Source: Liolophura sinensis
Lineage: Eukaryota > Mollusca > Polyplacophora > Chitonida > Chitonidae
Assembly: GCF_032854445.1 (NCBI RefSeq)
Contig: NW_027018032.1
Span: 1 to 64,000, forward strand
Length of the DNA stretch: 64,000 bases
Direction of reading: 5' to 3'
The notes below the pieces were generated by a model, which saw only the letters and a list, made by a program, of their open reading frames with translations, made no database searches and was not told where the DNA came from. The position numbers were made by a program, and so were the translations under genes. This document shows positions 32,032-43,015 of this stretch, piece after piece. Numbering within the stretch: position 1 is the stretch's first letter; the number at the start of each line of letters is the position of its first letter.

Positions 32032-32418
32032 CTTAATAGTCAAAACATACCCCCCTTCTTAAGCCGCGTCCACACGGTAAGATTTTCCAATGGAATCGTT
32101 GAATTCAACTAGCTTAATGAAATGATGAGATGCGCAATTTCATGCTTTTGTAATATTGGATAAATAGCATTGTCTAAACGCGATACATGACTCCTAAAAT
32201 ATCAATTTTTTCTGGATTTGAAAAATGCATAAAGCTCAATACTTAGCTCTCCTTATCTGCGGGATCGAGAAGACGCACAACCAAACAACCAAACAAAAAA
32301 TATACTCTCTTAAGGAAGGTACTACAAGAACTACAGTCATCTTGAAAAAGTGCTGCGTTAACAAAAGTCTAGCGTTAACTGTGTGTGGACCCTTAAAAAC
32401 TTGACGTCTCACTGAAAA
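32032..32418 (+). other. 3' flank, nothing recognisable
   Basis: AT-rich sequence after the stop. No clear AATAAA was identified close to the stop. Confidence 0.3.
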
Positions 32419-32603
32419 TTTTTTTTTTTTTTTTTGATTGGTGTTTTACGCCGTACTCAAGAATATTTCACTTATACGACGGCGGCCAGCATTATGGTGG
32501 GTGGAAACCGGGCACAGCCCGGCGGAAACCCACGACCATCCGCAGGTTGCTGACAGAGCTTCCCACGTACGGCCGGAGAGGAAACCAGCATGAGCTGGTC
32601 TTG
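32419..32603 (-). mobile_element. SINE family 1, lacking the tRNA head, with target-site duplication
   Basis: A minus-oriented copy from the 3' end (TGATTGGTGTTTTACGCC) to GAGCTGGTCTTG. The tRNA-like head is missing. CACTGAAAA flanks it at 32410-32418 and 32604-32612. Confidence 0.88.
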
Positions 32604-32639
32604 CACTGAAAAATTAAACGCTTATATGCATGTACAGAG

Positions 32640-33640
32640 TAAAGACGTCTCCACTTGGGACACTATACTACACTTCTTTACACCGATCGAATCTCATCAC
32701 TAATTGTATTCGTGTTTAATACATGTAGAATTGGTCACCGCTGCAGTAATTTCAACAAAGCCTTCAGTTCCACTACATACAAGGGTTACAATTCATGGGA
32801 TGTTTCGTTGTTCAACGAACTGCTTGAGTTTCTCATTAAAATACATGTGAAATTCAAGGAAACCACATACCAACTGTGTGTAGGTATTCCATTGGGTACT
32901 GGTTGTACCCCCCCCCCCCTTTTGACTGACGTATACCTGTTCTCGTATGAATACGACTATATAGGAGTCGTCCTCGCCGTGTCCGATCTTTCTCATTCAC
33001 GATCTGGTTCTCCAGATGGTATATCCTTTCTGGGCCTATGTTTGTACAGAAACCAAAAGGATTCCTCTCTCACATACTGCACGGCAGGAGAGACAGCTTC
33101 AGTTTTGGCATTGAAGGTTGTCGTTACATGGACAGCAATGTACCGAAGGGTTCTGCATATGGCGTGTATACATCTCGCCTTGTAGCATTTGTTATATCCT
33201 GCGTTTTGTTTGACGATTTCAGTCAACGTCACAGATTGATGCTGCGAAAGCTGGCGTGTCGCCCGGAGCATGCCTCGCGTATTTTCTACGTCATTAGGAA
33301 CTGTTGGCTGCTTGTCTGTGTATGATTCCGTCCTATTTTCGTACCTTATATACGTTCTTAGTTCTTCGGTAGTTTGTGTGAATTAGCCTTGTGGTTGTTG
33401 ACCCTGAAACTCCTTATTGGTTGACAGCTGGTTTACGAATGTCTGTTTCGACGCACAGATTTATCCGTTTGTCGAATTCGTTGAGCCAATACGGCAAATC
33501 GCGCTCTGTGAACAGGCTTTATGCAGATATATGTATCTTTGGGTTTTTTCTCTTGTTTCCCTGCCACATTGTGAGCCATTAATTGGTAGGACAAATTTGT
33601 TAATTAGACGATTCAAGGCCATATAGTAAGTTGACACAAC
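32640..33640 (+). pseudogene. Penelope-like reverse transcriptase copy A
   Basis: The plus strand shows DRISSLIVFVFNTC, YKGYNSWDVSLFNELLEF and QLCVGIPLGTGC. The last is the GxPxGT block, disrupted by a C12 run at 32908-32919. LFSYEYDYI and GISFLGLCLY follow. In another frame come YMDSNVPKGSAYGVYTSRLV and the C-terminal end. The catalytic Asp-Asp block (YIDD in copy B) falls in the damaged part. The IPxGTxxxP and FLxL words are like those of Penelope-type RTs. Assignment is by motif memory. Confidence 0.6.
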
Positions 33641-33958
33641 AAAGTAAGTACTAGTGACAGCGATGTAATTAGAGCTTTATTATAGTAGCCTATACCTATA
33701 TTCCCTTTTGCCTGTATATTACTCTGAAGTAAACCTTGTCAATATAGGGAGGGGGTTCTAGATATGACTTTATCTAGTGTTTTCTGAAAATTTACAAAAT
33801 AGTATGTTTGATACTTGTCTTCACACAACAAGATGAAAACAATGCGTAGATTTCATTGACGATGTAATTCCAGATTTTGTTAATATCACCCTTACATCAA
33901 AAATGTTGCATCATCTGTTTGCACTACATAAATTACAGTGATTGAACGAATAGGACAT

Positions 33959-33962
<4 letters not shown>

Positions 33963-34029
<67 letters not shown>
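33963..34029. repeat. (TA)n microsatellite
   Basis: About 67 bp of pure TA, 120 bp left of the gypsy element. Confidence 0.98.
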
Positions 34030-34031
<2 letters not shown>

Positions 34032-34150
34032 GACATTACTTTTCGAGGCCCTAAGCTGTAGCACAAACGCCCAAAATTTCCTTATATTGTACGTAACTTA
34101 TTCTCCATTAACTTTGAAATTATATACAATATAATTAACACGGACTCTTG

Positions 34151-35165
34151 TGTTATGTATGACTATTTAACGTTTTCATGTATTGTTAGTCTGCGGACCT
34201 TTGTGTTATATGTTATAAGCATAACAGGCCCTGTTATATATGTACAGCGCGGACCTGGTGGAAAGCACCTTGTTCAATGCTCTGTTTATTTAACTGCCTG
34301 TTCATTGGCTGTTAATTCTGTGTTTAAAAATAGTTGAATCCACCTGGAGCGTATATAAGCCGTGTTTTCTGTGCAGAGTGGAGGTATTTTTGCTGCATCC
34401 ACTGGGAGCCAGAAGAGTGTGCGACGCTCTCGTATCGAGTCCATTATATTGATATGAGCTGGTGATGCCAGTTTCATTTGGGAGGACAGATTTTTATGCC
34501 GGCACCATTTGTGTACCACAGTTGTACTGATGTCTGGTTTATGTGAATTTCTGCGGAAGTCACGTTTATTGGTGTTCGGATCTTTATTATGATTATACAG
34601 TGTTGACTGTGTAATTTGTTTAACACGCTGACCTCACCTGACCGACAAGGTCGTCAAGGACTCTAAACTGAAGTTTTCAGTTTTGCAAAGGACGTTCGTT
34701 CTGCCACAAGGTGACATTACTCTACGTCTCTGAACGGCTCGTTTGTGAGTTTCTGCGGGAGCTGTGACTGTTCTAAAGTGGATTATACCTCCATGCCTGT
34801 GTTTACCCAGTGTTGTGCTCTGCGGGTGTGACGTCATTCAAAGGCTTGACTGTTCCAGTTCTGTGTAACCTGTGTACTGTGTTCGCGTTCGCTAACCTAG
34901 CGAAGTACCTGACAATTTGTGACTTGTGTGAAATGTGTGTTTATCCTATGGTCTTTACGTTGGATCTCCTGGAATACGTTCCTTGGGATGCAAAGGTGAA
35001 CTGGAAATTTTTAAAGACCGGTAATACTGATGTGTATGTTTTTTTATGTTGTTGTTGAACTGTCTGTAAAAACTGTACGTCTCATTTTATATATAAAGCC
35101 ATTGTTTACATTGTAATATTGAGTCACTGAGTCTGTTTTCTGTTGCTGTTTTCAATACCGTAACA
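34151..35165 (+). repeat. 5' LTR (1,015 bp)
   Basis: It begins TGTTATGTATGAC and ends CAATACCGTAACA. The TATA box TATATAAG is at 34352-34359. It is almost identical to the 3' LTR: by eye two substitutions (34861 and 34947) and one short T-rich indel near 35037-35050. ORFs inside it are not genes. Confidence 0.95.
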
Positions 35166-35170
35166 GAAAT

Positions 35171-35188
35171 TGGGGGCTTGTCCGGGAA
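35171..35188 (+). promoter_or_regulatory. Primer binding site, tRNA-Pro type
   Basis: TGGGGGCTTGTCCGGGAA lies 5 nt after the LTR end. It differs at two positions from the tRNA-Pro primer site known from murine leukaemia virus, so tRNA-Pro priming is inferred. Confidence 0.8.
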
Positions 35189-35293
35189 ACTGATTGTTTC
35201 CCTTTTTTTTGCACCGGATATTTGAAGTTTAACATATGTGAGAAGCGATTGCTTAATTTTAACGGTGAATGATTCAGTGGCTAAATATTTACA

Positions 35294-36819
35294 ATGGGAG
35301 ATTTTGATCCTAAACAGTTTGTTAATGCGCCCGATCAGGATGTTTTTGAGAGTTTAAAGAAGGAAGACTTGGTTAAGTTAGGGACATTTTTAGGTTTGTC
35401 CGTAAAGTCTTCATGGAGGAAAAGGGATATGCAGTATACTTTGTTGAAACATTTAGTGGAGATAGGTAAGTTTGATAGTTCTGCATTATCTGATTATGAG
35501 TTCGAGGGTCAGTCTGATGCCGAGCTTAAGTTTAAGCAGTTTGAGTTAAAGTTGAGATTGGAGAAAGAGAGAAAGAGAGGGAACATGAGATACAGTTAGA
35601 AAAGTTGAAAATGCAGAAAGAGATAAAGAGAGAAAGAAAGAGAGAGGGAAGTGCAGAGAGAGGAAAGAGAGAGGGAAGTGCAGAAAGAGGAGAGAGAGAG
35701 AGGCAAGAAAGAGAGAGGGAAAGAGAATTGGAGCTCCAAATGAAAAATTTAGAGGTTAAGAGAGATGAGAAACCGGGTCCTTCCGGTAGACAGGATTCAT
35801 TATTTGATGTGACCAAATACATTCGGTTAGTTCCATCCTTTCAGGAAAAAGAGGTGGATAAATATTTTCTGCATTTTGAGAAAATTGCAAATAGTTTGAA
35901 GTGGCCTAAAGAGTTCTGGACTATGTTATTACAGAGTGTGCTAATTGGAAAGGCCAGGGAAATTTACACTCAGCTAAGTGTAGAGAATGCTTCCAATTAT
36001 GACTTTGTGAAAGAGGTAATTTTGAAGGGTTATGAATTGGTGCCTGAAGCTTACCGCCACAAATTTCGTAACTGTGAAAAAGGTAGAGATCAGACATACG
36101 TTGAGTTTGGTCGAGCTAAGGAGCAGTTGTTTGATTGCTGGTGTATAGCCAAGAAAATAGGCAAGGATTTTGAAAGTTTGCGTCAGCTTGTGCTGGTAGA
36201 AGAGTTCAAGCGTTGTATTCATAGTGATGTAAAGGTGTTCGTTGATGAGCAGAAGGCGAGTACACTTGAAGAGGCAGCCAGTTTAGCTGATGATTATTCC
36301 TTGACACATAAGGTTACATACACGGGTAAGCCATTTAACTCATTTATACGTAGAAATACCCAGTCACATGCAACAGGTAGAGGTAGCTCTACACAGAAGA
36401 GTTCTACACCAGGCTCCAATGGTTCTACAGCTCATGGTTCACGTAGTTCAGATTGGAATGGTAGTCTTCGAAATAGGGTCACTTGTAATTTTTGCAAGCG
36501 GGTAGGTCACGTGATGAGTGAATGTTACAAGTTGAAAAGGAGACGGGAAGCTCAGAATGAGTCTAAGCCCACAGGTCTTTGTGTTGCAATGCACAAAACA
36601 TTACCGGAAGTTACATCAGCAGTTAAAAGCAGATCTGAGTTAGCTGATACGGGATTGGATAAGATTCCCAAATGCTCTATGGATAGCTTCGCTCCGTTTA
36701 TCAATTCTGGTTCAGTGTCGCTTAGAAGCGACATGTCTTGTGCTACCCCATATAAAGATATTAAGGGATACTGGGGCATCTCAGTCTCTGTTGTTGATGA
36801 ATACTCTGCCCTTTTCTGA
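35294..36819 (+). pseudogene. gag: capsid with SCAN-like region and CCHC knuckle
   Basis: Two open pieces (35294-35599 and 35605-36819) are separated by a frame change inside a GA-rich tract. The N-terminal piece begins MGDFDPKQFVN. The second begins with a highly charged Arg/Glu/Lys coiled coil, then a capsid region (ATG-independent, about 35815-36310) with KYFLHFEKIANSLKWPKEFW and EAYRHKFRNCEKG. The knuckle CNFCKRVGHVMSEC is near 36485-36526. SCAN domains are known to derive from Gmr1-like capsids, in line with this layout. The gag frame overlaps the protease frame by 80 nt. Confidence 0.85.
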
Positions 36820-38263
36820 AGAGTCATACTCTGGGGTTCGTGCCTTTATTAGAGGTGTAGAGTCTAGTGACTTTGTCAGTGTTCCCCTTCATGATATTTA
36901 TTTGTCATCAGATTTGATATCTGGACCTGTCAGGGTAGGCATTAAGCCTTCATTACCTTTTGAGGGTATTCATTTGTTGTTGGGAAATGACTTAGCGCAT
37001 GATAAAGTTACTGTTGATCCCTTAATGGTTGATAAGCCTTCTCTGAATTCAGTCACAGAGCCAGTTGAAAGCGAGATAGCGGGTTTATATCCGTCCTGTG
37101 TTGTTACAAGAGCTATGTCTAGAAAAGTCAGTACGGACCAGGGTAGTACTGTTGATTTGATTGAGACTTTTCTCAACAACATGTTGGATGGGGATTCTTC
37201 CAAATTAGACAGCCAGCAGGAAGTAGATACTAATTTTGTTAGTGGTGATCAGCCATTTTGTAGGACTGAGTTGATTGCTGAACAACACAGTGATCCAAGT
37301 ATTTCTTGCTTGTTTAATGATGCAGCTAAAGATGGTGAATCTTTACCTGACCCATGCTACTACTATGTCAAGTCTGGCATATTGGTGCGGCAGTGGAGGC
37401 CTCCCGATGTTTCGTTGGAGGATGAATGGGCAATTAAGCATCAGGTAGTTGTGCCCAAGTCTTATCGTAAAGACATACTGACCATAGCGCATGAAACGCC
37501 GTTAGCAGGTCATTTAGGTGTTAATAAGACCTATCATAAGATCTCAGTCATTTTTTATTGGCCAGGAATAAGGAAAGATGTTACTGAATTTTGCAGGTCT
37601 TATCATGCATGTCAGTTAGTGGGGAAACCTAACCAGACAATCCCCAAGGCAGCCTTGAGGCCTATTCCTGCAATTGGTGAGCCATTCAGTAGAATCTTAA
37701 TAGATTGTCTTGGTCCGCTACCTAAGACAAAGTCTGGAAATCAGTATATGTTAACTATAATGTGTACTTCAACTCGTTTCCCTGAGGCAATTCCATTAAG
37801 GAATATTACTGCCAAGACTGTAATTAAGGCTTTAGTTAAGTTCTTCACCATGTTTGGTCTGCCTAAGTCAGTACAGTCAGACCAGGGTTCAAATTTCATG
37901 TCTGGTGTGTTCCAACAAGTTATGCATGAGCTAGGTATTAGCCAGTATAAATCCTCAGCTTATCACCCACAAAGTCAAGGAGCACTAGAGAGATTCCATC
38001 AGACACTGAAAAGTATGATAAGAACTTACTGCTTTGAGACAGGGAAAGATTGGGACGAGGGTGTACCTTTGTTAATGTTTGCTGTAAGAGAGTCTGTACA
38101 AGAGTCACTTAGATTTAGTCCATTTGAGCTTGTGTTTGGCCATACTGTGCGTGGTCCACTACAGTTGTTCAAGGAAAAGTTTGTGTCTGGTGATAGTGAC
38201 AATGTTAACCTATTACAGTATGTGTCAAGTTTTCGTACAAGCTCAACAGAGTATGTGAGTTAG
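36740..38263 (+). pseudogene. pol part 1: aspartic protease and integrase
   Basis: The protease has LRDTGASQSLL (active-site Asp-Thr-Gly) and HLLLGNDLA. The integrase follows with the H2C2 block HETPLAGHLGVNKTYH and CRSYHACQ, where Tyr stands at the usual first Cys of the final pair. The core keeps all three acidic residues: LIDCLGPLP, SVQSDQGSNF and QGALERFHQTLK. The frame ends prematurely at 38263 because of a shift near 38235. The protein would cut Gag-Pol and insert the cDNA. Confidence 0.88.
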
Positions 38264-38265
38264 CC

Positions 38266-39336
38266 AGAGAGAATCTTACAGCTTCTCAGAAGAGTATGAA
38301 AACTAAGTATGACAAAGAGACAGTAAGACGCAGATTTGAAGTTGGTCAGAAGGTATTGGCCTTACTTCCAGTTAGTGGTAAGCCACTTGAGGCTCGTTAT
38401 TTTGGACCTTATGTAGTAGACAAGAGGCTAAGTGATCTTAATTATATTATTTTCACTCCTGATCGGCGCAAATCTAGACAACTTTGTCACATTAACTTGT
38501 TAAAGCCATATGTAGACAGAGATAGCACTGATCTCAATGTTGTACATCCTAGTGGAGTTGTTACCTCTAACTTATGCCCTGATTCAGCTGTTAGGGATGA
38601 TCAAGATTTTGACTTAAGGTTCCGGTCAGCCAAACTCCAGAATTCAAGTATTCTTGAGGACATTGATTCTGTGTTGGGTCATCTGGAATATCAGCAACGC
38701 CAGCAGTTGAAGGATTTGGTTCGTCGATATGAACATTTGTTCCCTGATGTTCCAACCAGGACTGAATCCATCTACCATGATGTTGAAGTTGGAGATTCCA
38801 AGCCGATTAAACAGCACCCATACAGACTGAACCCAACTAAAACTGAATACTTGAGAAAAGAAGTTCAGTATTTACTGGAAAATGATCTGGTCGAGCCCAG
38901 TAACAGTAACTGGAGTTCACCTTGTATTCTTGTGCCAAAACCAGATGGGACGTACCGTATGTGTACAGACTATCACAAAGTGAATGCCGTCACTAAAGCG
39001 AACAACTTTCCCATTCCAAGGATTGACGACTGTATCGATGCCGTGGGAAAGTCCAACGTTGTCTCCAAGTTTGACCTATTGAAAGGATTTTGGCAAGTAC
39101 CGCTCACGCAGCGCGCTCGTGAGGTGTCAGCGTTTGCTACCCCAGATGGTTTATACCAGTACAAAGTCATGCCCTTTGGGATGAAGAACAGCCCTGCCAC
39201 CTTTCAACGACTTGTGAACAACGTTACATCAGGCCTTAAAGGGTGTCGTGTTTACATCGACGATGTAATTATATTCAGCGACACTTGGGAGGAACATTTA
39301 ACTATCATGGAGGCATTATTTGCGAGACTGTCCTAA
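38266..39336 (+). pseudogene. pol part 2: integrase C-terminus and reverse transcriptase
   Basis: The integrase tail has KVLALLPVSGKPLEARYFGPYVV (GPF/Y-type module). The RT follows with NWSSPCILVPKPDGTYRMC, SKFDLLKGFWQVPL (motif A Asp), FGMKNSPATFQ and YIDDVIIFS (catalytic pair). The RT motifs look intact, except His in TDYHKVNAV where Arg is usual. A TAA at 39334-39336 interrupts the frame just after the palm, and the same frame continues beyond it, so this looks like a point nonsense mutation. Confidence 0.88.
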
Positions 39337-40053
39337 GCCAATCTTACAGTAAATTTGGCCAAGTGTGAGTTTGGTTGTGCTTTTGTCACATATCTAGGGC
39401 ATGTTGTCGGACAGGGTCAGGTAAAACCTGTTAAGTCTAAAATCAGTGCTATCTCTTGTTTTCCAGTGCCAAGTTGTAAGAGAGAATTAAAGCGTTTTTT
39501 GGGCATGGCAGGTTATTATCGTAAGTTCTGTAGGAACTTTTCATTTGTTAGTGAGCCACTAACTCAGCTGTTAAAGAAAGGTGCTAAATTCTTGTGGTCC
39601 ATTGAGTGTCAGAGATCTTTTGATAGATTAAAGGCCATGCTAAGCAGCGGCCCCATACTTGTAGCACCTGATTTTAATTTACCATTTAAGCTAGCTGTCG
39701 ATGCTAGTGATATATCTGCTGGGGCAGTTTTGTTACAAGAAAATGAAACAGATCACGTTGATCACCCTGTATGTTTTTTTTCTCGCAAATTTGACAAGTG
39801 CCAGAGAAATTATTCGACAATAGAAAAGGAGTGTCTGTCCTTGATTCTAGCATTACAGCATTTTGAAGTATACGTGACTTCGTCAAGTTACCCCATTGTT
39901 GTGTATACAGATCACAATCCCTTAACCTTCTTGCACAAACTAAAAGGTAAAAACCGAAGATTATTACGGTGGAGTTTGCTTTTGCAAGAATTTAATCTAG
40001 AGATTAGACACATAAAAGGGAAAGATAATGCTGATTGTTTGTCACGTGTCTAG
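39337..40053 (+). pseudogene. pol part 3: RT connection and RNase H
   Basis: It continues in frame after the nonsense codon with AKCEFGCAFVTYLGHVV, KRFLGMAGYYRKF and LTQLLKKGAKFLW. The RNase H has AVDASDISAGAVL, YSTIEKECLSLILAL and VYTDHNPL with the expected acidic residues, ending HIKGKDNADCLSRV and a stop. It completes the pol polyprotein; no chromodomain or env follows. Confidence 0.88.
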
Positions 40054-40154
40054 TTGGTTTTCTGCAGCTTTGTTTTTAAAGACTGTGGTAAACGTTATTA
40101 TTTTCTTAATTATGAATATGTTAAAGAAAGTTTTATGCAAAACTTTCTTTCCCT

Positions 40155-40166
40155 GAAGGGTGGGGG
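40155..40166 (+). promoter_or_regulatory. Polypurine tract
   Basis: GAAGGGTGGGGG lies directly before the 3' LTR, in the usual place for second-strand priming; one T interrupts it. Confidence 0.7.
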
Positions 40167-41174
40167 TGTTATGTATGACTATTTAACGTTTTCATGTATT
40201 GTTAGTCTGCGGACCTTTGTGTTATATGTTATAAGCATAACAGGCCCTGTTATATATGTACAGCGCGGACCTGGTGGAAAGCACCTTGTTCAATGCTCTG
40301 TTTATTTAACTGCCTGTTCATTGGCTGTTAATTCTGTGTTTAAAAATAGTTGAATCCACCTGGAGCGTATATAAGCCGTGTTTTCTGTGCAGAGTGGAGG
40401 TATTTTTGCTGCATCCACTGGGAGCCAGAAGAGTGTGCGACGCTCTCGTATCGAGTCCATTATATTGATATGAGCTGGTGATGCCAGTTTCATTTGGGAG
40501 GACAGATTTTTATGCCGGCACCATTTGTGTACCACAGTTGTACTGATGTCTGGTTTATGTGAATTTCTGCGGAAGTCACGTTTATTGGTGTTCGGATCTT
40601 TATTATGATTATACAGTGTTGACTGTGTAATTTGTTTAACACGCTGACCTCACCTGACCGACAAGGTCGTCAAGGACTCTAAACTGAAGTTTTCAGTTTT
40701 GCAAAGGACGTTCGTTCTGCCACAAGGTGACATTACTCTACGTCTCTGAACGGCTCGTTTGTGAGTTTCTGCGGGAGCTGTGACTGTTCTAAAGTGGATT
40801 ATACCTCCATGCCTGTGTTTACCCAGTGTTGTGCTCTGCGGGTGTGACGTCATTCAAAGGCTTGACTGTTCCAGTTTTGTGTAACCTGTGTACTGTGTTC
40901 GCGTTCGCTAACCTAGCGAAGTACCTGACAATTTGTGACTTGTGTGAAATGTGTGTTTATCCCATGGTCTTTACGTTGGATCTCCTGGAATACGTTCCTT
41001 GGGATGCAAAGGTGAACTGGAAATTTTTAAAGACCGGTAATACTGATGTGTATGTTGTTGTTGTTGAACTGTCTGTAAAAACTGTACGTCTCATTTTATA
41101 TATAAAGCCATTGTTTACATTGTAATATTGAGTCACTGAGTCTGTTTTCTGTTGCTGTTTTCAATACCGTAACA
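40167..41174 (+). repeat. 3' LTR (1,008 bp)
   Basis: Same ends as the 5' LTR; TATA box at 40368-40375. It is 7 bp shorter because of the indel in the T/GTT-rich stretch near 41052. Confidence 0.95.
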
Positions 41175-41241
41175 CTTTTCAAGTTAAGTAAATTATTTTT
41201 TTATTCAAACTGTCCTTGTACATGCGTAAACGGTAGAATTA

Positions 41242-41256
41242 CCCCCCCCCCCCCCC
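41242..41256. repeat. Poly-C tract
   Basis: Fifteen C in a row, 68 bp after the 3' LTR. Similar runs are at 23791-23808 and 32908-32919. Confidence 0.95.
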
Positions 41257-41429
41257 GACTAGCACAAAAAATAGGCAGGGATGTTAATTGCCATTTATTA
41301 AACGTCAATGGCCTAAAATTACTCAAAATGTTGTTATGTCATCACATTTAACATAAAATAACATTAAAACAGTGCAAAGGGACCAGGCCTCGGGGATGCT
41401 TAGTTCACCAGCAGAATCCTGCTTTAAGC

Positions 41430-41610
41430 CAGAATAAAATATAATTAAGACGTACAGCATAAAAGATGTACTGGAGAAAAAGCAGAGCAGCGATGACAGT
41501 GTGATACCTGGCAAATGGTCACACGTAATCGATGAACACGACCTGTTGGCAATTTACCTCAGTTAGTGTTTTATTCTAACTGTTCAGGTAAATGCTTATA
41601 GAATAGCAAT
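41430..41610 (-). repeat. Dispersed unclassified repeat R1 (copy)
   Basis: The minus strand carries the word order CTAACTGAGGTAAATTG, TTGTGTGACCATTTG-like and CTGTCATCGCTGCTCTG, shared with 54.8, 55.9, 57.3, 58.55 and 61.2 kb. Confidence 0.55.
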
Positions 41611-41889
41611 CTTAATACAACCAACTTTCGGAACCGCGAAGTGGGCATGTAACTTAAAACTATTTGTGATGGCCATTCAACAAAAAAAGAAGAAAAAAGT
41701 GAATTCATCAAGCGCAGGCCTGAAGTATAGGTCAAACAATGAAATTTTGATGTTTGAAATGATAAAGTGTTTCCTAAATGGGTACTTTCCCCGCGTTAGA
41801 GGAACTTGTTTTTTATTCTCTTTTTTGTTTCATAAAAAGAGAAATTATTTTAACTAAAGATTTAAACAACATAACCCATGCGTTCAAAC

Positions 41890-43015
41890 AAACATTCATA
41901 ACCCAACCGCAAACCAATAAGGACTTTTCGGGTCAATAATAGCAAGGCCAATTCCCAAAACGACGTTTAACACAAATTACCAAAGAACTAAGATAGTATG
42001 TAATGTACCGATATACCTATATACAGGACGGTAACCATGCAAGAAAAGCAGTCAACTGTTTTTAGTGATGTTGGAAAGATGCAAAGCATGTACTAGGGGA
42101 CTGAGTAAAATCAGTATTCCATGCTATAATATAATAGAAGTTGTTCATAGCAAGTGCCTCAGTTGCGCTTTGGCTGCAAATGTTCATATATCCAGCGTGG
42201 CGATCTAATTCAACACGATGAAATACATCACCGAACCCAGAGTTAAGCGGTATTAGACGTGATCTTGAGACAGACCGGAAATTATACTCATTGTAAAACT
42301 TAAGAAACTTAGAGAGTGAAGGCGTTTTATGGAATAACAGACACACAAGTTTTGCTGTAATAACTTGTGACGTTAATTGAAATCGTCACACAACTAACAA
42401 GCATCTAATAAATGATACAAGGCGAGATATGTACACGCCATATGAAAGGCCCGTTGGTATATTACTGAAAAGGGTTATTTACATTGTCAAACTTGAAACT
42501 GCGTCTTGTCGTAAAGTCCATGAGAGAGGAAACCGCTTTGGTTTTTGCACAAATTTAGGTCGAGATAAGATGTGCCATCTGGAGATGGTACCTTTGCTAT
42601 ATATCGAGTCTTTAAAGCTAGCAGATCATCAATATACCGTTTAATGAATAAGAAAGATCGGGCCTGGTGAGAATTACTCCTTAATACTTTCTGGATATAG
42701 TCGTATTGATATGACAAAAGGTGCTAGTGATCTTATACCCTGACGTAGAAAACCAATGAACATGCAGTATTCCATAAAATGGCTTGCTGTATTCCGGGCA
42801 ACGGTATTTCTAATTGGATCGCTCAGTCGCCACGCGTTACCATATATAGTTTTTTCATTGTCTTTTTCCATTGCCAAGAAAGTGAATACAAAAAATGTAT
42901 CAATGCGGTCATTTCTTTATAACTTGTAAATTTAGCGTGGAGATCCAATACATGATCGGATAGTTTGTTCCAGAAGGTTTTGTGGGAGCGTATATATCGT
43001 CCAACCTGCACTCGA
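41890..43015 (-). pseudogene. Penelope-like RT copy B with 3' region
   Basis: Minus-strand pieces in order are SGTNYPIMYWISTLNLQVI-like sequence near 42965, LLSYQYDYIQKVLRSN, SFLFIKRYIDDLLALK (catalytic Asp pair intact, near 42620-42650), TSYLDLNLCKNQSGFLSH, and the C-terminal end near 42290-42420. The 3' block with CAATTCCCAAAACGACGTTT lies near 41950. Frames change several times. Confidence 0.6.

Larger units (their letters stand above)
34151..41174 (+). mobile_element. Complete Ty3/gypsy retrotransposon of Gmr1-like domain order
   Basis: A 7.0 kb element with LTRs TG...CA (34151-35165 and 40167-41174), a primer binding site, gag, protease, integrase, RT, RNase H and a purine-rich tract. 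Integrase stands before RT, unlike ordinary gypsy elements and as in Gmr1-like elements. There is no room for an env gene between RNase H and the 3' LTR. The flanks CTTG and CTTT are similar but not identical, so a target duplication is not proven. Reading-frame lesions occur at about 35580, 36745, 38235 and 39334. Confidence 0.95.

Noticed and set aside
34155-34337. ORFs inside the LTRs (also at 34286, 34634, 34810 and the 40 kb counterparts)
   Set aside because: They repeat in both LTRs, lack domains and lie in the promoter/UTR region.
40054-40166. env gene in the gypsy element
   Set aside because: Only about 113 bp separate RNase H from the 3' LTR; no env-like ORF exists.
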